Source of the DNA: Clostridia bacterium
GTDB lineage: Bacteria > Bacillota > Clostridia > Christensenellales > CAG-138
DNA length: 64,000 bases
Direction: 5' to 3'
Assembly (NCBI GenBank): GCA_017614315.1
Contig: JAGACA010000007.1
Location: forward strand, 1-64,000
This document shows, one piece after another, positions 24,832-36,108 of this stretch. Each line of letters opens with the position of its first letter. Positions within the stretch are counted from its first letter, which is position 1. The translations under genes were made by a program, and so were the position numbers. The notes under the pieces are model-generated. The model did not search any database. It was given only the letters and a program-made list of their open reading frames with translations, and was not told where the DNA came from.

Positions 24832-27169
24832 CGTCGTGTGGATCGCATCGTCATGCGCGCTGATACTGATCGTTATCCTCATCCGTGCGGTTTTCGGCAG
24901 AAGGATGAGCGCCGGGTTCCGCTATGCCCTGTGGGCGATAGTGCTTTTAAGGCTCCTTATCCCGGGGACGGTGTTTCAAAGCCCCGTCAGCGTGAAGACC
25001 GCGGTGTCGGGGAGCGAAGTCGTCCGCGATCTTCAAGCGGTCGAGGGGATAAGCTCCGTCACGAGGAATGATTCCGGCGTCGTCGTCGGAGAGAAGCGCA
25101 CGATCATACCGCAGCGGAAGGCGCCGTCGCCTGTGGGCGAGGAAAAGGCTCCCCCGGTCGTCGTTATAGAGCGGGAAGCCACCGCCGAACGCTTCGAACA
25201 GATCAAAAAGACCGTTGAGGCAAGGGATATCCTCAATATAGTTTGGTATTCGGGCATGGGTCTGACTGCCGCGTATTTCGTTTTCGTAAACATCCGGTTC
25301 TATAAAAGACTCAAAAAAAGCCGCGTGCCGATCCCGGCGAACTCTCCATGCCGTGTTTACGCCGTGCCGGGGCTCGGATCATCCTGCCTGTTTATGAATG
25401 CTGTCTACGTCGCGAAGGAGACGGCGGAGGACGAAGAAACGCTCCGGTGCGTGCTCGCGCATGAGCTTGCCCATCGCCGCCACGGCGACGCGGTATTCGC
25501 CTTCCTGCGCTCGGCGGCGCTGATACTCCATTGGTACGATCCCCTCGTGTGGCTCGCGGCGATACTTTCGCGCCGCGACAGCGAGCTCTTCGCCGACGAG
25601 GGGGCGATAAACGCGCTCGGCGAGGATTCGCGCGAGAGCTATCTGACGACGCTTATCACGCTCTCCGCCGGAAATGAAACGCGGGCGAATATCGCCTGCG
25701 CTGCCACATCAATGACGAACGGCAAACGCGAGCTGAAGGAGAGGATCACCCATGCCGCGCGCCGCCGCCGCACGGGGGTACTGATCGCAGCGGTCGTTTT
25801 GCTTATCTCGCTCCTTGCGGTCGGGTGCAGCTTCCTGGGCGGGAAGAACGGGAACGACGCCGAACCTACGGATGCCCCGGAGCTCACATCGCCCGCAGCC
25901 GAGAAAACGCCCGATCCCGATCATGCTACGCCTGACGCGCACATGACGCCGGATCCGACGGAAGATCCGGATCCAACTCCCGAGGCGGCAGTATTCTCGG
26001 ATCCCGCGCTCGAGGCCTGCGTCAGGGAGCAGCTGAAGCTTTCGGATGGAGAACCGATAACGGCTTCGGCGATAAAGGATCTGGAATACCTTGCGATAGA
26101 AGGGGAAGGGATCGGGGATCTGAGCGAGCTCGTGATCTTTACGGGACTCAAAGCGCTGTCCTTCTATAAAACGCCGAACGCCGACTTCACCGCGCTCAAG
26201 GAGCTTTCATGGGTCGAGGATCTGAGCATAATGGACTGCGGCATTTACGATATATCGTTCGTCAGAGATCTCCCTTGGATCAAGAGGCTCGTCCTCTCCG
26301 GAAACTATATAACCGATATCTCGCCGGTCACGGCGCTCGCCGGGCTGAAGGTGCTCGACTTAACCAACAACCGCGTCAGCGACCTTTCGCCGCTTCTTTC
26401 GATGAACGGACTCGGAGACGTGTCGCTTTCATGGAACCCGATCACCAACGATCAGGCAAACGAGCTGCGCCGGCATGTTAAAATGACCGGCGACGAGTAT
26501 TATGGCGCCTCGGTCAGCTTCTATACCGCCGAGGAGGATACCGCCCGATGGGCGATGGATCTTGACGGCGACGGCAGGGACGAATATTTCTGCGCCCAGC
26601 TCGCGCTCCTGATCGATGATTTTGTCTCCTTCGCGTGGGTGGAGGACGCCGACGGCAGACAGATCGGGCGTCTGTTTTACCTCGGAACGGGTCATGTTGC
26701 GTTCAACACTTTTGCGGTCGTCGACAGCCCGGAATTCGGCGTCTGCCTTATGAGGATAGCTCCGGAGTTCGGAGGGGAGTATTACGGCTTTGAGCTCCTT
26801 CGGGCGGAGAACGGAGACCTCGTGAGCGTTTACAGCAAGGTGCTTTACAATTATGACGACGAAGAGGCGACGGCCGAACCGGATCCGGTCTCCGTAGAGC
26901 TTTACAACGAGCAGGTCAACGCGCTGCTTGAAACGGGCTGCGTGCTCATCACCACCGATCGCTGGGGCGTAATGAAGAAGGAACTCTATCTGATGAAGAG
27001 CGGGAAAAGGCTCGATTTGGACTCCGACGAATGTCCGGCGGTGATCTGTACGGCAGGTTGCAGCGGAAACGGGATCAAGAGACTGCGTTCCTCGCTGAAA
27101 AGAGCGGGAGTTATGCTCATCGATGAACGACTGGGTTACAGGATGGATGCGAAGCCGTCCGGAGGATGA
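24824..27169 (+). CDS. BlaR1-like M56 peptidase with leucine-rich-repeat sensor
   Basis: This is a 781-residue sensor-protease. The N-terminal 340 residues carry four membrane helices (about 3-22, 31-48, 140-165, 316-337) and the M56 zinc motif HELAH (about residue 213), as in BlaR1/MecR1. The extracytoplasmic part differs: a Pro/Thr/Asp-rich linker (about 345-385) leads to internalin-like leucine-rich repeats (about 390-550), then a domain with a calcium-type DLDGDGRDEY loop and a C-terminal part I do not recognise. The usual penicillin-binding sensor domain is absent. It is coupled to the BlaI-type gene by an 8-base overlap. It probably senses a surface protein or peptide and cleaves the repressor. 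Confidence 0.85.
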   Translation: MTDVVWIASSCALILIVILIRAVFGRRMSAGFRYALWAIVLLRLLIPGTVFQSPVSVKTAVSGSEVVRDLQAVEGISSVTRNDSGVVVGEKRTIIPQRKAPSPVGEEKAPPVVVIEREATAERFEQIKKTVEARDILNIVWYSGMGLTAAYFVFVNIRFYKRLKKSRVPIPANSPCRVYAVPGLGSSCLFMNAVYVAKETAEDEETLRCVLAHELAHRRHGDAVFAFLRSAALILHWYDPLVWLAAILSRRDSELFADEGAINALGEDSRESYLTTLITLSAGNETRANIACAATSMTNGKRELKERITHAARRRRTGVLIAAVVLLISLLAVGCSFLGGKNGNDAEPTDAPELTSPAAEKTPDPDHATPDAHMTPDPTEDPDPTPEAAVFSDPALEACVREQLKLSDGEPITASAIKDLEYLAIEGEGIGDLSELVIFTGLKALSFYKTPNADFTALKELSWVEDLSIMDCGIYDISFVRDLPWIKRLVLSGNYITDISPVTALAGLKVLDLTNNRVSDLSPLLSMNGLGDVSLSWNPITNDQANELRRHVKMTGDEYYGASVSFYTAEEDTARWAMDLDGDGRDEYFCAQLALLIDDFVSFAWVEDADGRQIGRLFYLGTGHVAFNTFAVVDSPEFGVCLMRIAPEFGGEYYGFELLRAENGDLVSVYSKVLYNYDDEEATAEPDPVSVELYNEQVNALLETGCVLITTDRWGVMKKELYLMKSGKRLDLDSDECPAVICTAGCSGNGIKRLRSSLKRAGVMLIDERLGYRMDAKPSGG

Positions 27170-27201
27170 TCCGAAACCGTATCCCATGCCCAAATGGGGG
27201 C

Positions 27202-27230
27202 TTCAAAAGTACATCGGAATGTTGTATAAT
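27202..27230 (+). promoter_or_regulatory. Possible promoter of ECF S-component gene
   Basis: TATAAT at 27225-27230 has a weak TTCAAA at 17-base spacing. Transcription would begin close to the GTG at 27237. Confidence 0.4.
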
Positions 27231-27236
27231 AGTGCC

Positions 27237-27758
27237 GTGAAAGCGAGTGACGAAAAGATCAAAAGGCTTGCCGTTCACGGCATTTTTACGGCCATAATAG
27301 CGCTCTTGACGCTGTTTGCGTCCATACCGCTCCCCGTGGGCTCAGGGGGGGCTTACCTTAACGCGGGCGACGCGGCGATCTTCACCGCCTCGTTCATACT
27401 CGGCCCTGTCGGAGGTATGATAACCGCCGCGGTCGGTTCTGCGCTCGCGGACGTCCTGCACGGCGCGGTCGTATACGCCCCCGCGACGCTCGTCATAAAG
27501 GGACTTATGGGACTTCTTTCAGGAATCCTGTTCAAAAAAAGCAAGTATCTCGCTCCGCCCGTATCGGGGCTTGTTATGCCCGCCGGGTATTTCGTGTACG
27601 AGCTCATACTCTACGGCATAGGCACGGCGCTGTTCGGACTGTGGACGAACGCCATCCAGTACGCTTTCGGCGCGGCCGCAGGCATACTCCTCGTTCTTGC
27701 GCTCACCCGCGCGGGCGTAAGACCGCTTGAAAAAACCGAAAGGCAGGAAAAGGAATAA
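27237..27758 (+). CDS. ECF transporter S component
   Basis: This is a 173-residue membrane protein with five to six hydrophobic helices and the segments AGDAAIFTASFILGPVGG and GSALADVLHGA, which fit the ECF S-component families (PF07155-like) that bind a vitamin or cofactor. No ECF ATPase or T component is encoded here, so it would share the genome's general energising module. The substrate is unknown. The start is uncertain: I chose GTG 27237, which gives an N-terminus ahead of the first helix. An ATG at 27219 lies in the putative -10. No clear Shine-Dalgarno is seen. Its stop overlaps the rmuC start by one base. Confidence 0.75.
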   Translation: MKASDEKIKRLAVHGIFTAIIALLTLFASIPLPVGSGGAYLNAGDAAIFTASFILGPVGGMITAAVGSALADVLHGAVVYAPATLVIKGLMGLLSGILFKKSKYLAPPVSGLVMPAGYFVYELILYGIGTALFGLWTNAIQYAFGAAAGILLVLALTRAGVRPLEKTERQEKE

Positions 27759-29131
27759 TGGAGCTTTGGCAGTTCATAGTATTGCTCGCCGCGGTCGTCC
27801 TGTTGGGCGCGGGCGCGATAATCGCGATCGTCGTCACGCGGAAAAGGGACGATGGCACCGGCGACCTCATCATCACGTTCAAGAACGATACCGAGAAGAA
27901 CCTCGACCGCACGCGGAAGGACATCTCCGAGGATATGGAGCAGCAGATGCGCTATCTCGGCGACAGCTTGAGGCACGCGCAGAAGGGGTCGGAGGAGCAG
28001 CTCGCCGCGAAGCAGGACGCGTTCTTCGGGCTGATGACCGAGAAGCAGAACGCCATCAACACCTCCGTCGACCTGAATGCAAAGCGCACCGAGGAACGCT
28101 TCAAGACCTTCGAGAGCCAGACCTCCGCCGCGCTGAACGAGATGAGGGAGACGGTCGAGCGCAGGCTCTCCGTGATACAGGCCGAGAACGACAAGCACCT
28201 CGACGACGTGCGCGAGACCATGAAAAAGAGCCTCGACGAGGTAAGGGGCGTAGTCGACGAAAAGCTCCAGAAGACGCTGAACGAGCGCATCACCGAAAGC
28301 TTCAGGCTCGTCAACGACAGGCTGACCGAGGTTTATCAGGGGCTCGGCGAGATGAAGAACCTCGCCGTCGGCGTGGGCGATCTTAAAAAGGTGCTGACGA
28401 ACGTCAAGACGCGCGGCACCCTCGGCGAGGTGCAGCTCGGCGCGATACTCGAGGAGATACTCGCTCCCGAGCAGTACGTAAAGAACTTCGACGCAAAGGG
28501 CAAAACGCAGGAGCGCGTCGAGTACGCGGTAAGGCTCCCGGGCGACGGCGACAGGCCGGTCTATCTGCCCATCGATTCCAAATTCCCGTCCGACGCGTAT
28601 ATCAAGCTCTCCGACGCGTACGAGTCCGGCGATCCCGCGCTCGTCGCCGCCGCGCAGAGACATCTTTCCGACGTCATCATGAAATTCGCCCGCGACGTTA
28701 AGGACAAATACATAGACCCGCCGAGGACGACGGAATTTGCTATAATGTTCCTGCCCACGGAGGGCATATACGCCGAGGTCGTAAGGCTCGGCATGGTCGA
28801 GAAACTGCAGAAGGAGGCGCGCGTCAACATCGCGGGCCCGTCCACCATGGCTGCGCTTCTTAACAGCCTCCGCATGGGCTTCTCGATAGTCGCCATGCAG
28901 AAGCGTTCCGGCGAGGCATGGCAGGTGCTCGGCGCGGTCAAGAAGGAGTTCGAGACCTTCGAGGATGTGCTCAAGGCCGTGCAGAAGCGCATCACCGGCG
29001 CGGGCGACGACCTCGAAAAGCTCATCGGCACGAGGACGCGCGCGATAATAAGGAAGCTCCGCGACGTCGAGATACTTCCTGCCGCGGACGAGCCGGCCGC
29101 CATCGAAGAGGAAAACGGTACTTCGTTATAA
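27758..29131 (+). CDS. rmuC: RmuC family recombination-associated protein
   Basis: This 457-residue protein has an N-terminal membrane helix (about 3-25), a long charged coiled coil (about 35-215) and the RmuC core (about 220-425, with GTLGEVQLGAILEEIL, PIDSKFP and the later GPSTMAALLNSL). RmuC limits inversions at short repeats in E. coli and resembles restriction-endonuclease-fold nucleases. It has been proposed to act at DNA ends. It is translationally coupled to the ECF gene by TAATG. Two hairpins follow. Confidence 0.92.
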   Translation: MELWQFIVLLAAVVLLGAGAIIAIVVTRKRDDGTGDLIITFKNDTEKNLDRTRKDISEDMEQQMRYLGDSLRHAQKGSEEQLAAKQDAFFGLMTEKQNAINTSVDLNAKRTEERFKTFESQTSAALNEMRETVERRLSVIQAENDKHLDDVRETMKKSLDEVRGVVDEKLQKTLNERITESFRLVNDRLTEVYQGLGEMKNLAVGVGDLKKVLTNVKTRGTLGEVQLGAILEEILAPEQYVKNFDAKGKTQERVEYAVRLPGDGDRPVYLPIDSKFPSDAYIKLSDAYESGDPALVAAAQRHLSDVIMKFARDVKDKYIDPPRTTEFAIMFLPTEGIYAEVVRLGMVEKLQKEARVNIAGPSTMAALLNSLRMGFSIVAMQKRSGEAWQVLGAVKKEFETFEDVLKAVQKRITGAGDDLEKLIGTRTRAIIRKLRDVEILPAADEPAAIEEENGTSL

Positions 29132-29141
29132 GGAAGTACCG
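29115..29141 (+). terminator. Hairpin overlapping the rmuC stop
   Basis: ACGGTACTTC (29115-29124) pairs with GAAGTACCGT (29132-29141). The loop contains the stop codon. There is no T-run, so it more likely stabilises RNA than ends transcription. Confidence 0.4.
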
Positions 29142-29159
29142 TGCGAGCTGAACAAAAAC

Positions 29160-29200
29160 AACAGCTTTGTACCTTTCAAGGGATACAAAGCTGTTTTCAA
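29160..29200. terminator. Bidirectional terminator between rmuC and serS
   Basis: AACAGCTTTGTA (29160-29171) pairs with TACAAAGCTGTT (29184-29195) and is followed by TTC. On the minus strand it is followed by GTTTTTG, which serves the serS end. Confidence 0.7.
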
Positions 29201-29222
29201 TTCCTGATTTCTAACTCCCGAT

Positions 29223-30494
<1,272 letters not shown>

Positions 30495-30540
30495 TTACTC
30501 CTTGGAAAGGGTTATTGTTCTGTACGGCGCTGGGAGAGGC

Positions 30541-33282
30541 TCATGCCTCTTTCATTCCGCAACACTTTTTATACTTTTTACCGCTTCCGCAGGGGCAGGG
30601 GTCGTTCGGGCCGACCTTTGCGCCTATGCGCTTGGGCGTCGGTCTCGAATCGCCGGCGGGCTGTATGGGCTTCGCCACCTGCTCGCGCTTCATGGGCTGC
30701 GCGTTCGAACGGAGCACCGTGTGGTAAATGCGCTTCGCGGTGTCGTCCCTTATCTGGGCGACCATCTCGTCAAACATATCGAAGCCCTCGTTGCGGTACT
30801 CGACGACGGGATCCTTCGAGCCCATGGCGCGGAGGCCTATGCCCTGACGCAGCTGATCCATGGCGTCGATGTGATCCATCCAGTGCTCGTCGACGGAGCG
30901 GAGGAGCATTATCCTCTCTACCTCGCGCATGTCGACGGAATGCTCTTTGAAATCGGCTTCCTTGTCGGCGTAGACCTTGTCGGCGATCCTGCCGATGTTT
31001 GCCTTAAGGTCGTCCGCGTCCTTCGATTCGAATACCGACGCGGGTATGTCAATGCCCAGAAGATCCCTCACGGAATGCACCAGTCCGCCAACGTCCCAGG
31101 TGTCGGGCTTTACGTGCGCGGGGCAGTAAAGGTCGACGCGGCTGTCGATGGCCTCGGCGATCATGTGTCCGACAGACTCGTGAACGTCCTCACCCATAAG
31201 CACCTGACGGCGCTGACCGTAGATGATCTCGCGCATGCGGTTCATCACGTCGTCGTACTGGAGCACGTTTTTCCTTATGTCGAAGTTATAGGACTCGACG
31301 CGCTTCTGGGCGGATTCGATCCTTTTGGAGAACATCTTGAAATTGAAGCTCACGTCCTCGCCGCCCGAAAGACGATCCATAAAATCGTTCATGCGGTCCG
31401 CGCCGAAGCGCTTCATAAGATCGTCTTCGAACGAGACGTAGAAGCAGGTCATGCCCGGGTCGCCTTGGCGGCCTGCGCGTCCGCGGAGCTGGTTGTCTAT
31501 GCGCCTTGATTCGTGGCGCTCGGTGCCGATTATGTAAAGACCGCCGGCGGCGACGACCTTTTCGTGCTCCTCGTCCGTACCCTTCTTGTACTTCTCGTAA
31601 AGCTCCTTATACGTCTTCCTCGCGGCGAGTATCGCCTCGTCGTCGGTGTCGACGTGGCTCGTCGCGTTCTCGATCATCTCATCCTCAAAGCCGTCGTTTT
31701 TCATCGCGCGGCGGGCGAGGAAATCCGGGTTGCCGCCGAGCAGTATGTCGGTGCCTCGGCCGGCCATGTTCGTGGCGATGGTCACGTTGCCGTATTTGCC
31801 GGCCTGCGCGACGATCTCCGCCTCGCGGGCGTGCTGCTTCGCGTTCAGCACCTCGTGCCTGACGCCGCGCTTTTTCAGCATATTCGACAGCATCTCGCTC
31901 TTTTCGACGGATATCGTACCGACGAGCAGGGGCTGACCGGTCTGATTGACCTCGATTATCTTATCGACGACGGCGCGGAACTTCGCCGACTCGTTCATGA
32001 ATATCTCGTCGTTAAGGTCGACGCGGAGCAGCGGCTTGTTCGTCGGTATCTCCACGACGTCCAGCCCGTAAATGCCCGTGAATTCTTCCTCCTCGGTCTT
32101 CGCGGTACCGGTCATGCCGCAGAGCTTCCGGAACATGCGGAAATAGTTCTGGTAGGTGATGGTGGCGACGGTGCGGTTCTCGTTCTGCACCTTTACGCCC
32201 TCCTTGGCCTCGAGCGCCTGATGCAGCCCGTCCGAATACCGCCTGCCGTGCATAATGCGGCCGGTGAACTCGTCGACGATCAGCACCTCGCCGTCCTGCA
32301 CGATGTAATCCTTGTCGAGCGTGAACAGCGCGTTGGCCTTAAGCGCCTGTATGATGTAGTGGTTGAGCTCCGAGTTCTCGGTCGCGGAGATGTCCTCGAT
32401 GTTGAAATAGTCCTCGGCCTTGCGCATGCCGCGGTCGGTAAGGGCGACGGTGCGAGCCTTGATGTCGCACATGTAATCGCCGCTTTCGTCCTGCGTCTCG
32501 CCGCGGAGTATCTCGGCCTTGGATTTCTTTTCGACGTCGGCGCCGCGCTCGAGCCTTCTTACGAACCTGTCCGCGCGGATATACATATCGGTCGATTTGT
32601 CGCCGCGGCCGGAGATGATGAGGGGCGTCCTCGCCTCGTCGATCAGTATCGAGTCGACCTCGTCCACGATGGCGTAGTTCAGCTTCCTCTGAACCATGCT
32701 CTCCTTATATACGGCCATGTTGTCGCGGAGGTAATCGAAGCCGAACTCGGTGTTCGTGCCGTAGGTTATGTCGCAGTTATAAGCCGCCCGGCGCTCGTCC
32801 GGGTCGAGATCGTGAACGATACAGCCGACGGTGAGCCCCAGAAAGGTGTGGATCTTGCCCATCCAGCTCGCGTCGCGGGAGGCAAGGTAGTCGTTTACGG
32901 TGACGATGTGCACGCCCTCGCCCGTAAGTGCGTTAAGGTACGCGGGCAGAGTGGCGACGAGCGTCTTGCCCTCGCCGGTCTTCATTTCGGCTATTCGCCC
33001 CTGGTGGAGGACTATGCCGCCGACAAGCTGCACGTCAAAATGCCGCATGCCGACGGTCCTGACGGCGGCCTCGCGCACGACGGCGAACGCCTCGGGCAGG
33101 AGGCTGTCGAGCGTCTCGCCGTTATTGAGACGCGCCCTGAACTCGTCGGTCTTCATGCGGAGCTCGCGGTCGGAAAGCGCCTGCATCTCCGGCTCGAGCG
33201 CGTTGATCTTCTGCACGGTCGGCAAAAGCTTTTTCACCTGTTGCTCGGAGGTGCGTCCGAGCAGTTTGTCAATAAAACCCAT
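30541..33282 (-). CDS. secA: Preprotein translocase ATPase SecA
   Basis: This 913-residue motor ATPase drives secretion through SecYEG. The Walker A segment [11 protein letters not shown] (about residue 100), [19 protein letters not shown], the second nucleotide-binding fold ([10 protein letters not shown]) and the helical scaffold are all present. The C-terminus is a SEC-C zinc motif ([16 protein letters not shown]) that binds SecB or lipids. It lies 24 bases downstream of mgtE and upstream of serS. Confidence 0.98.
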   Translation of the reverse strand: MGFIDKLLGRTSEQQVKKLLPTVQKINALEPEMQALSDRELRMKTDEFRARLNNGETLDSLLPEAFAVVREAAVRTVGMRHFDVQLVGGIVLHQGRIAEMKTGEGKTLVATLPAYLNALTGEGVHIVTVNDYLASRDASWMGKIHTFLGLTVGCIVHDLDPDERRAAYNCDITYGTNTEFGFDYLRDNMAVYKESMVQRKLNYAIVDEVDSILIDEARTPLIISGRGDKSTDMYIRADRFVRRLERGADVEKKSKAEILRGETQDESGDYMCDIKARTVALTDRGMRKAEDYFNIEDISATENSELNHYIIQALKANALFTLDKDYIVQDGEVLIVDEFTGRIMHGRRYSDGLHQALEAKEGVKVQNENRTVATITYQNYFRMFRKLCGMTGTAKTEEEEFTGIYGLDVVEIPTNKPLLRVDLNDEIFMNESAKFRAVVDKIIEVNQTGQPLLVGTISVEKSEMLSNMLKKRGVRHEVLNAKQHAREAEIVAQAGKYGNVTIATNMAGRGTDILLGGNPDFLARRAMKNDGFEDEMIENATSHVDTDDEAILAARKTYKELYEKYKKGTDEEHEKVVAAGGLYIIGTERHESRRIDNQLRGRAGRQGDPGMTCFYVSFEDDLMKRFGADRMNDFMDRLSGGEDVSFNFKMFSKRIESAQKRVESYNFDIRKNVLQYDDVMNRMREIIYGQRRQVLMGEDVHESVGHMIAEAIDSRVDLYCPAHVKPDTWDVGGLVHSVRDLLGIDIPASVFESKDADDLKANIGRIADKVYADKEADFKEHSVDMREVERIMLLRSVDEHWMDHIDAMDQLRQGIGLRAMGSKDPVVEYRNEGFDMFDEMVAQIRDDTAKRIYHTVLRSNAQPMKREQVAKPIQPAGDSRPTPKRIGAKVGPNDPCPCGSGKKYKKCCGMKEA

Positions 33283-33306
33283 TAATTGAACCCTTTCGGA
33301 AATTCG

Positions 33307-34671
33307 TTATCTTATAAGTATGAGCGACGCTATCCCGAAATAAACGAGCAGGGATACCGCGTCGACTATGGTCGTTATCATCGGGCTTGCCATCAGCGCC
33401 GGGTCGAGCTTGAGCTTGTCGGCAAGGAGGGGCAGGGTGCACCCGACGAACTTGGCGCAGATCACCGCGAGCACGAGCGTCATGGAAACCACGCCCGCGA
33501 TCACGTATATGTTCTGACCGGGATCGACGGAGTAAAGCCCGATATAATAGCAGACTATGATCCTGAGGTAGTTGACCGCGGCGACGGCGGCGCCGACGAG
33601 TATGGATACGCGGAACTCCTTCCAGATGACGCGCAGTATGTTCGCGAACTTGACCTCGCCGAGCACAAGCGCGCGGATAACGGATACCGACGCCTGACTG
33701 CCCGCGTTGCCGCAGGTGTCCATCAGCATGGGGATGAACGAGGTCAGTATCGCGACCGCAGTCAGCATGTTCTCGAACTTGGTGATTATAAGCCCGGTGA
33801 ACGTGGCGGAGATCATCAGTATGAGGAGCCACACTATGCGCTTCTTCGCAAGCGAGAATACGCTGGTCTGCATATAGCTGTCCTCGATAGGCGCCATAGC
33901 GGCCATCTTGTATATATCCTCGGTGGTCTCTTCTTCGATGACGTCGACCACGTCGTCGATCGTGATAAGCCCGACGAGACGCATCTCGCCGTCCACGACC
34001 GGCATACTGACGATGTCGTATTTTTTGAACCTTTCGGCGACGTCCGCCTGATCCTCCGTGGTCTGGGCGTAGATCACCTCGGTGTCCATTATGTCTTCGA
34101 TCAGCTCGGTATCCTTCGCGGCGAGCACGTCCTTCATCGAGGCCACGCCCCTGAGGTGACGGCTCTCGTCGGTAACGAAGGCGTAGGTGATGGACGCAAG
34201 CTCCGAACAGCTCCTCCTGACGTAATTGATCGCCGCCTCGACGGTCCATTCGCTCTTAAGCCTCAAAAGCTCGGTCGTCATAAGGCTTCCGGCGGAGCTG
34301 TCGGGGTACTTCAACAGCTGGTTGATGGCCTTGCGCGTATCGGGATCGGATACGCGGAGCACACGGTCGACGATGTTCGCGGGCATCTCCTCGGTAAAGT
34401 CGACGGCGTCGTCCAGGAACATCTCGTTGACGATGCTCGCGAGCTCGCGGTCGGAGATGGATCCGACAATGCGCTGCTGATCCTCGGGCTCGAGGTACGA
34501 AAACACGTCGGAAGCCTGCTCCTTGGGCAGGAGCCTGAACACGATGACGAGGGACTTATCGTCGTCGATCTCGGACATCTGCTCCGCGATATCCGCGGGA
34601 TTCATGTCCTCAAGCACCTTGCGGAGCGCGCCGAAGGAATGGCTTTCGACAAGATTCAGGATCTCATGCAA
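33307..34671 (-). CDS. mgtE: MgtE magnesium transporter
   Basis: This Mg2+ channel of about 454 residues has the MgtE N domain (about 1-120, NPADIAEQMSEID), a CBS pair (about 125-260) and five membrane helices with the family signature DTCGNAGSQASVSVIRAL. Closing of the channel is normally controlled by Mg2+ binding to the N and CBS domains. The start is problematic. The well-placed AGGAGG (8-base spacing) serves an ATG at 34679-34677 that is one frame off and ends after 7 codons. The in-frame choices are TTG 34671 (used here) or ATG 34713, which has no Shine-Dalgarno. One extra G in the following G-run would put the good ATG in frame. Confidence 0.9.
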   Translation of the reverse strand: MHEILNLVESHSFGALRKVLEDMNPADIAEQMSEIDDDKSLVIVFRLLPKEQASDVFSYLEPEDQQRIVGSISDRELASIVNEMFLDDAVDFTEEMPANIVDRVLRVSDPDTRKAINQLLKYPDSSAGSLMTTELLRLKSEWTVEAAINYVRRSCSELASITYAFVTDESRHLRGVASMKDVLAAKDTELIEDIMDTEVIYAQTTEDQADVAERFKKYDIVSMPVVDGEMRLVGLITIDDVVDVIEEETTEDIYKMAAMAPIEDSYMQTSVFSLAKKRIVWLLILMISATFTGLIITKFENMLTAVAILTSFIPMLMDTCGNAGSQASVSVIRALVLGEVKFANILRVIWKEFRVSILVGAAVAAVNYLRIIVCYYIGLYSVDPGQNIYVIAGVVSMTLVLAVICAKFVGCTLPLLADKLKLDPALMASPMITTIVDAVSLLVYFGIASLILIR

Positions 34672-34730
34672 CTCCCCATTGTTTTTTCCTCCTGTAAGAC
34701 GGTGCACATACACACCTATTTTAACATCTT

Positions 34731-34759
34731 ATTATATATGCGGCGAAGGCTTTTGTCAA
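34731..34759 (-). promoter_or_regulatory. Full-consensus promoter of mgtE-secA-serS
   Basis: On the minus strand TTGACA (34759-34754), a 17-base spacer and TATAAT (34736-34731). The leader is only about 45 bases, so there is no room for an M-box or mgtA-type Mg riboswitch. Confidence 0.85.
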
Positions 34760-34797
34760 CCTCCGGACGCGGCGGGAGAGGCACGCGAAAAACGTTG

Positions 34798-34826
34798 TTG
34801 CGCAAAAGGAAAAATGATGATACAAT
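34798..34826 (+). promoter_or_regulatory. Probable promoter of small lipoprotein gene
   Basis: TTGCGC (34798-34803), 17 bases, TACAAT (34821-34826). Confidence 0.5.
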
Positions 34827-34851
34827 ACCTAAAAAGGAAGGAGGAACGATC

Positions 34852-35289
34852 ATGAAAAAACTGATATCCGCCATACTCGTTTTCGCGGTTTTGCTCGCGG
34901 TATCCGCCTGCGTGTACGACGGTCCGCCCAAGGACGACGGCACGCCCGAGCCCGACGCGCATAATGGCGCGTTCGTGTGCGAACACGGCAGCATGGTCTT
35001 CGCGGGCGACGGCAAAAACGTCGTCGTCGACTTTGACGAGGGGCTTTCGGCGATAACGGGACTCCCCGCGGGCGAGCACGAGGCTTCGTACGCGTTCATG
35101 GCGAACACTCCGCCGCACAGGTATGAATACCGTTGGGACAAGTCGAACGAGTTCGTGCTGACCGTGGACGGCGTCTCATACACGTTCGGGAACTATATGG
35201 GCAGGACGAGCGCCGACACGGTCGCGATCTACGCGTATCCCGCGGAGGGCGGCGTTCTTGACCTCATATTCGAAAAGAAAGGATCTTAA
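34852..35289 (+). CDS. Small secreted lipoprotein, unknown function
   Basis: This is a 145-residue predicted lipoprotein: signal MKKLISAILVFAVLLAVSAC with the lipobox Cys at 20, a short acidic linker, then a compact beta-rich domain. I do not recognise the domain. The ATG is fixed by GGAGG 7 bases upstream. The stop is 4 bases before the next gene's start, so the two genes are co-transcribed. Confidence 0.78.
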   Translation: MKKLISAILVFAVLLAVSACVYDGPPKDDGTPEPDAHNGAFVCEHGSMVFAGDGKNVVVDFDEGLSAITGLPAGEHEASYAFMANTPPHRYEYRWDKSNEFVLTVDGVSYTFGNYMGRTSADTVAIYAYPAEGGVLDLIFEKKGS

Positions 35290-35293
35290 AACA

Positions 35294-36049
35294 ATGGCAA
35301 GGTACTGCAGGAACTGCGGGAATCTGATTGAGGATGGCGAGGCGTTCTGCGCAAACTGCGGAACGAGGATCGAACCTCCCAAGCCCGAAAGGGCGGCCGC
35401 TCCAGCCGGCGCCGAAGGCGAGATAACGGGGAAGAGGGTCACCGAAAACGTCTATCTTTGCGCCGACGGCAAATACCGCTGGTATTACGAGCTCCCGATG
35501 ATGAAGAACCCGACCATACTGTTTACAGTATGGAAGGTGCTCGGCATTTCTTTCGGGATAGTCTTCCTCTTCGTCGCTTTCATCGACGCATGCGATTCGG
35601 TCGACTTCGCGGAAAGCCTGTGGGCAACAGCAAAGATATTCCTGATCCTGGTCGGTATTTTCTTTGTGATCAGTCTTATTGCGTACTTCATCGTCGCGGC
35701 GACCTACGGCTTCAAGTACATAGTCCTGTTCGAGATGGACGACGAACAGATAGTCCACATCCAATGCGCTAAACAGTTCAAAAAGGCTCAGGCGATCGGC
35801 TGGATCACCATGATAGCGGGAGCCCTGACGGGAAAACCCGCGATGGTCGGCCTCGGCCTGCAGGGAGCGGTAAAGAACTCGTCCACGTCGGATTACGGGA
35901 CGATAAAAAAACTCAGATTCAAAAAACGCCGTGACGTCATCTATATCAGCCACGGCCTGAGCAAGAACCAGATCTACGCTTACCCTGCGGATTACGACTT
36001 CGTCGCGGACTACATAAAGTCCCGCTGCAAAAACGCAAAGGTAAAGTAA
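35294..36049 (+). CDS. Zinc-ribbon membrane protein
   Basis: This 251-residue protein starts with a zinc ribbon (CRNCG at 5-9, CANCG at 20-24) followed by a Pro-rich linker. Two membrane helices (about 78-103 and 115-140) come next, then a soluble domain of about 110 residues facing the cytoplasm. Many clostridial proteins share this zinc_ribbon_2 plus transmembrane layout without a known role. It lies 4 bases after the lipoprotein gene. A short terminator follows. Confidence 0.8.
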   Translation: MARYCRNCGNLIEDGEAFCANCGTRIEPPKPERAAAPAGAEGEITGKRVTENVYLCADGKYRWYYELPMMKNPTILFTVWKVLGISFGIVFLFVAFIDACDSVDFAESLWATAKIFLILVGIFFVISLIAYFIVAATYGFKYIVLFEMDDEQIVHIQCAKQFKKAQAIGWITMIAGALTGKPAMVGLGLQGAVKNSSTSDYGTIKKLRFKKRRDVIYISHGLSKNQIYAYPADYDFVADYIKSRCKNAKVK

Positions 36050-36056
36050 TGCAGAC

Positions 36057-36081
36057 AAAAAGGCCGTACTTTGCGGCCTTT
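36057..36081 (+). terminator. Terminator of the lipoprotein/zinc-ribbon operon
   Basis: AAAGGCCG pairs with CGGCCTTT around a 7-base loop. The T-run is short. Confidence 0.6.
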
Positions 36082-36108
36082 CGTTATTGACCGTAAGGAG
36101 AAAAGCCT

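Noticed and set aside
31513..33285. Plus-strand open frame of 590 codons opposite secA
   Set aside because: SecA is unmistakable on the other strand. The shadow has no start signal or conserved motif.
34680..34725. Magnesium riboswitch in the mgtE leader
   Set aside because: The leader is only about 45 bases from the consensus promoter, too short for an M-box.
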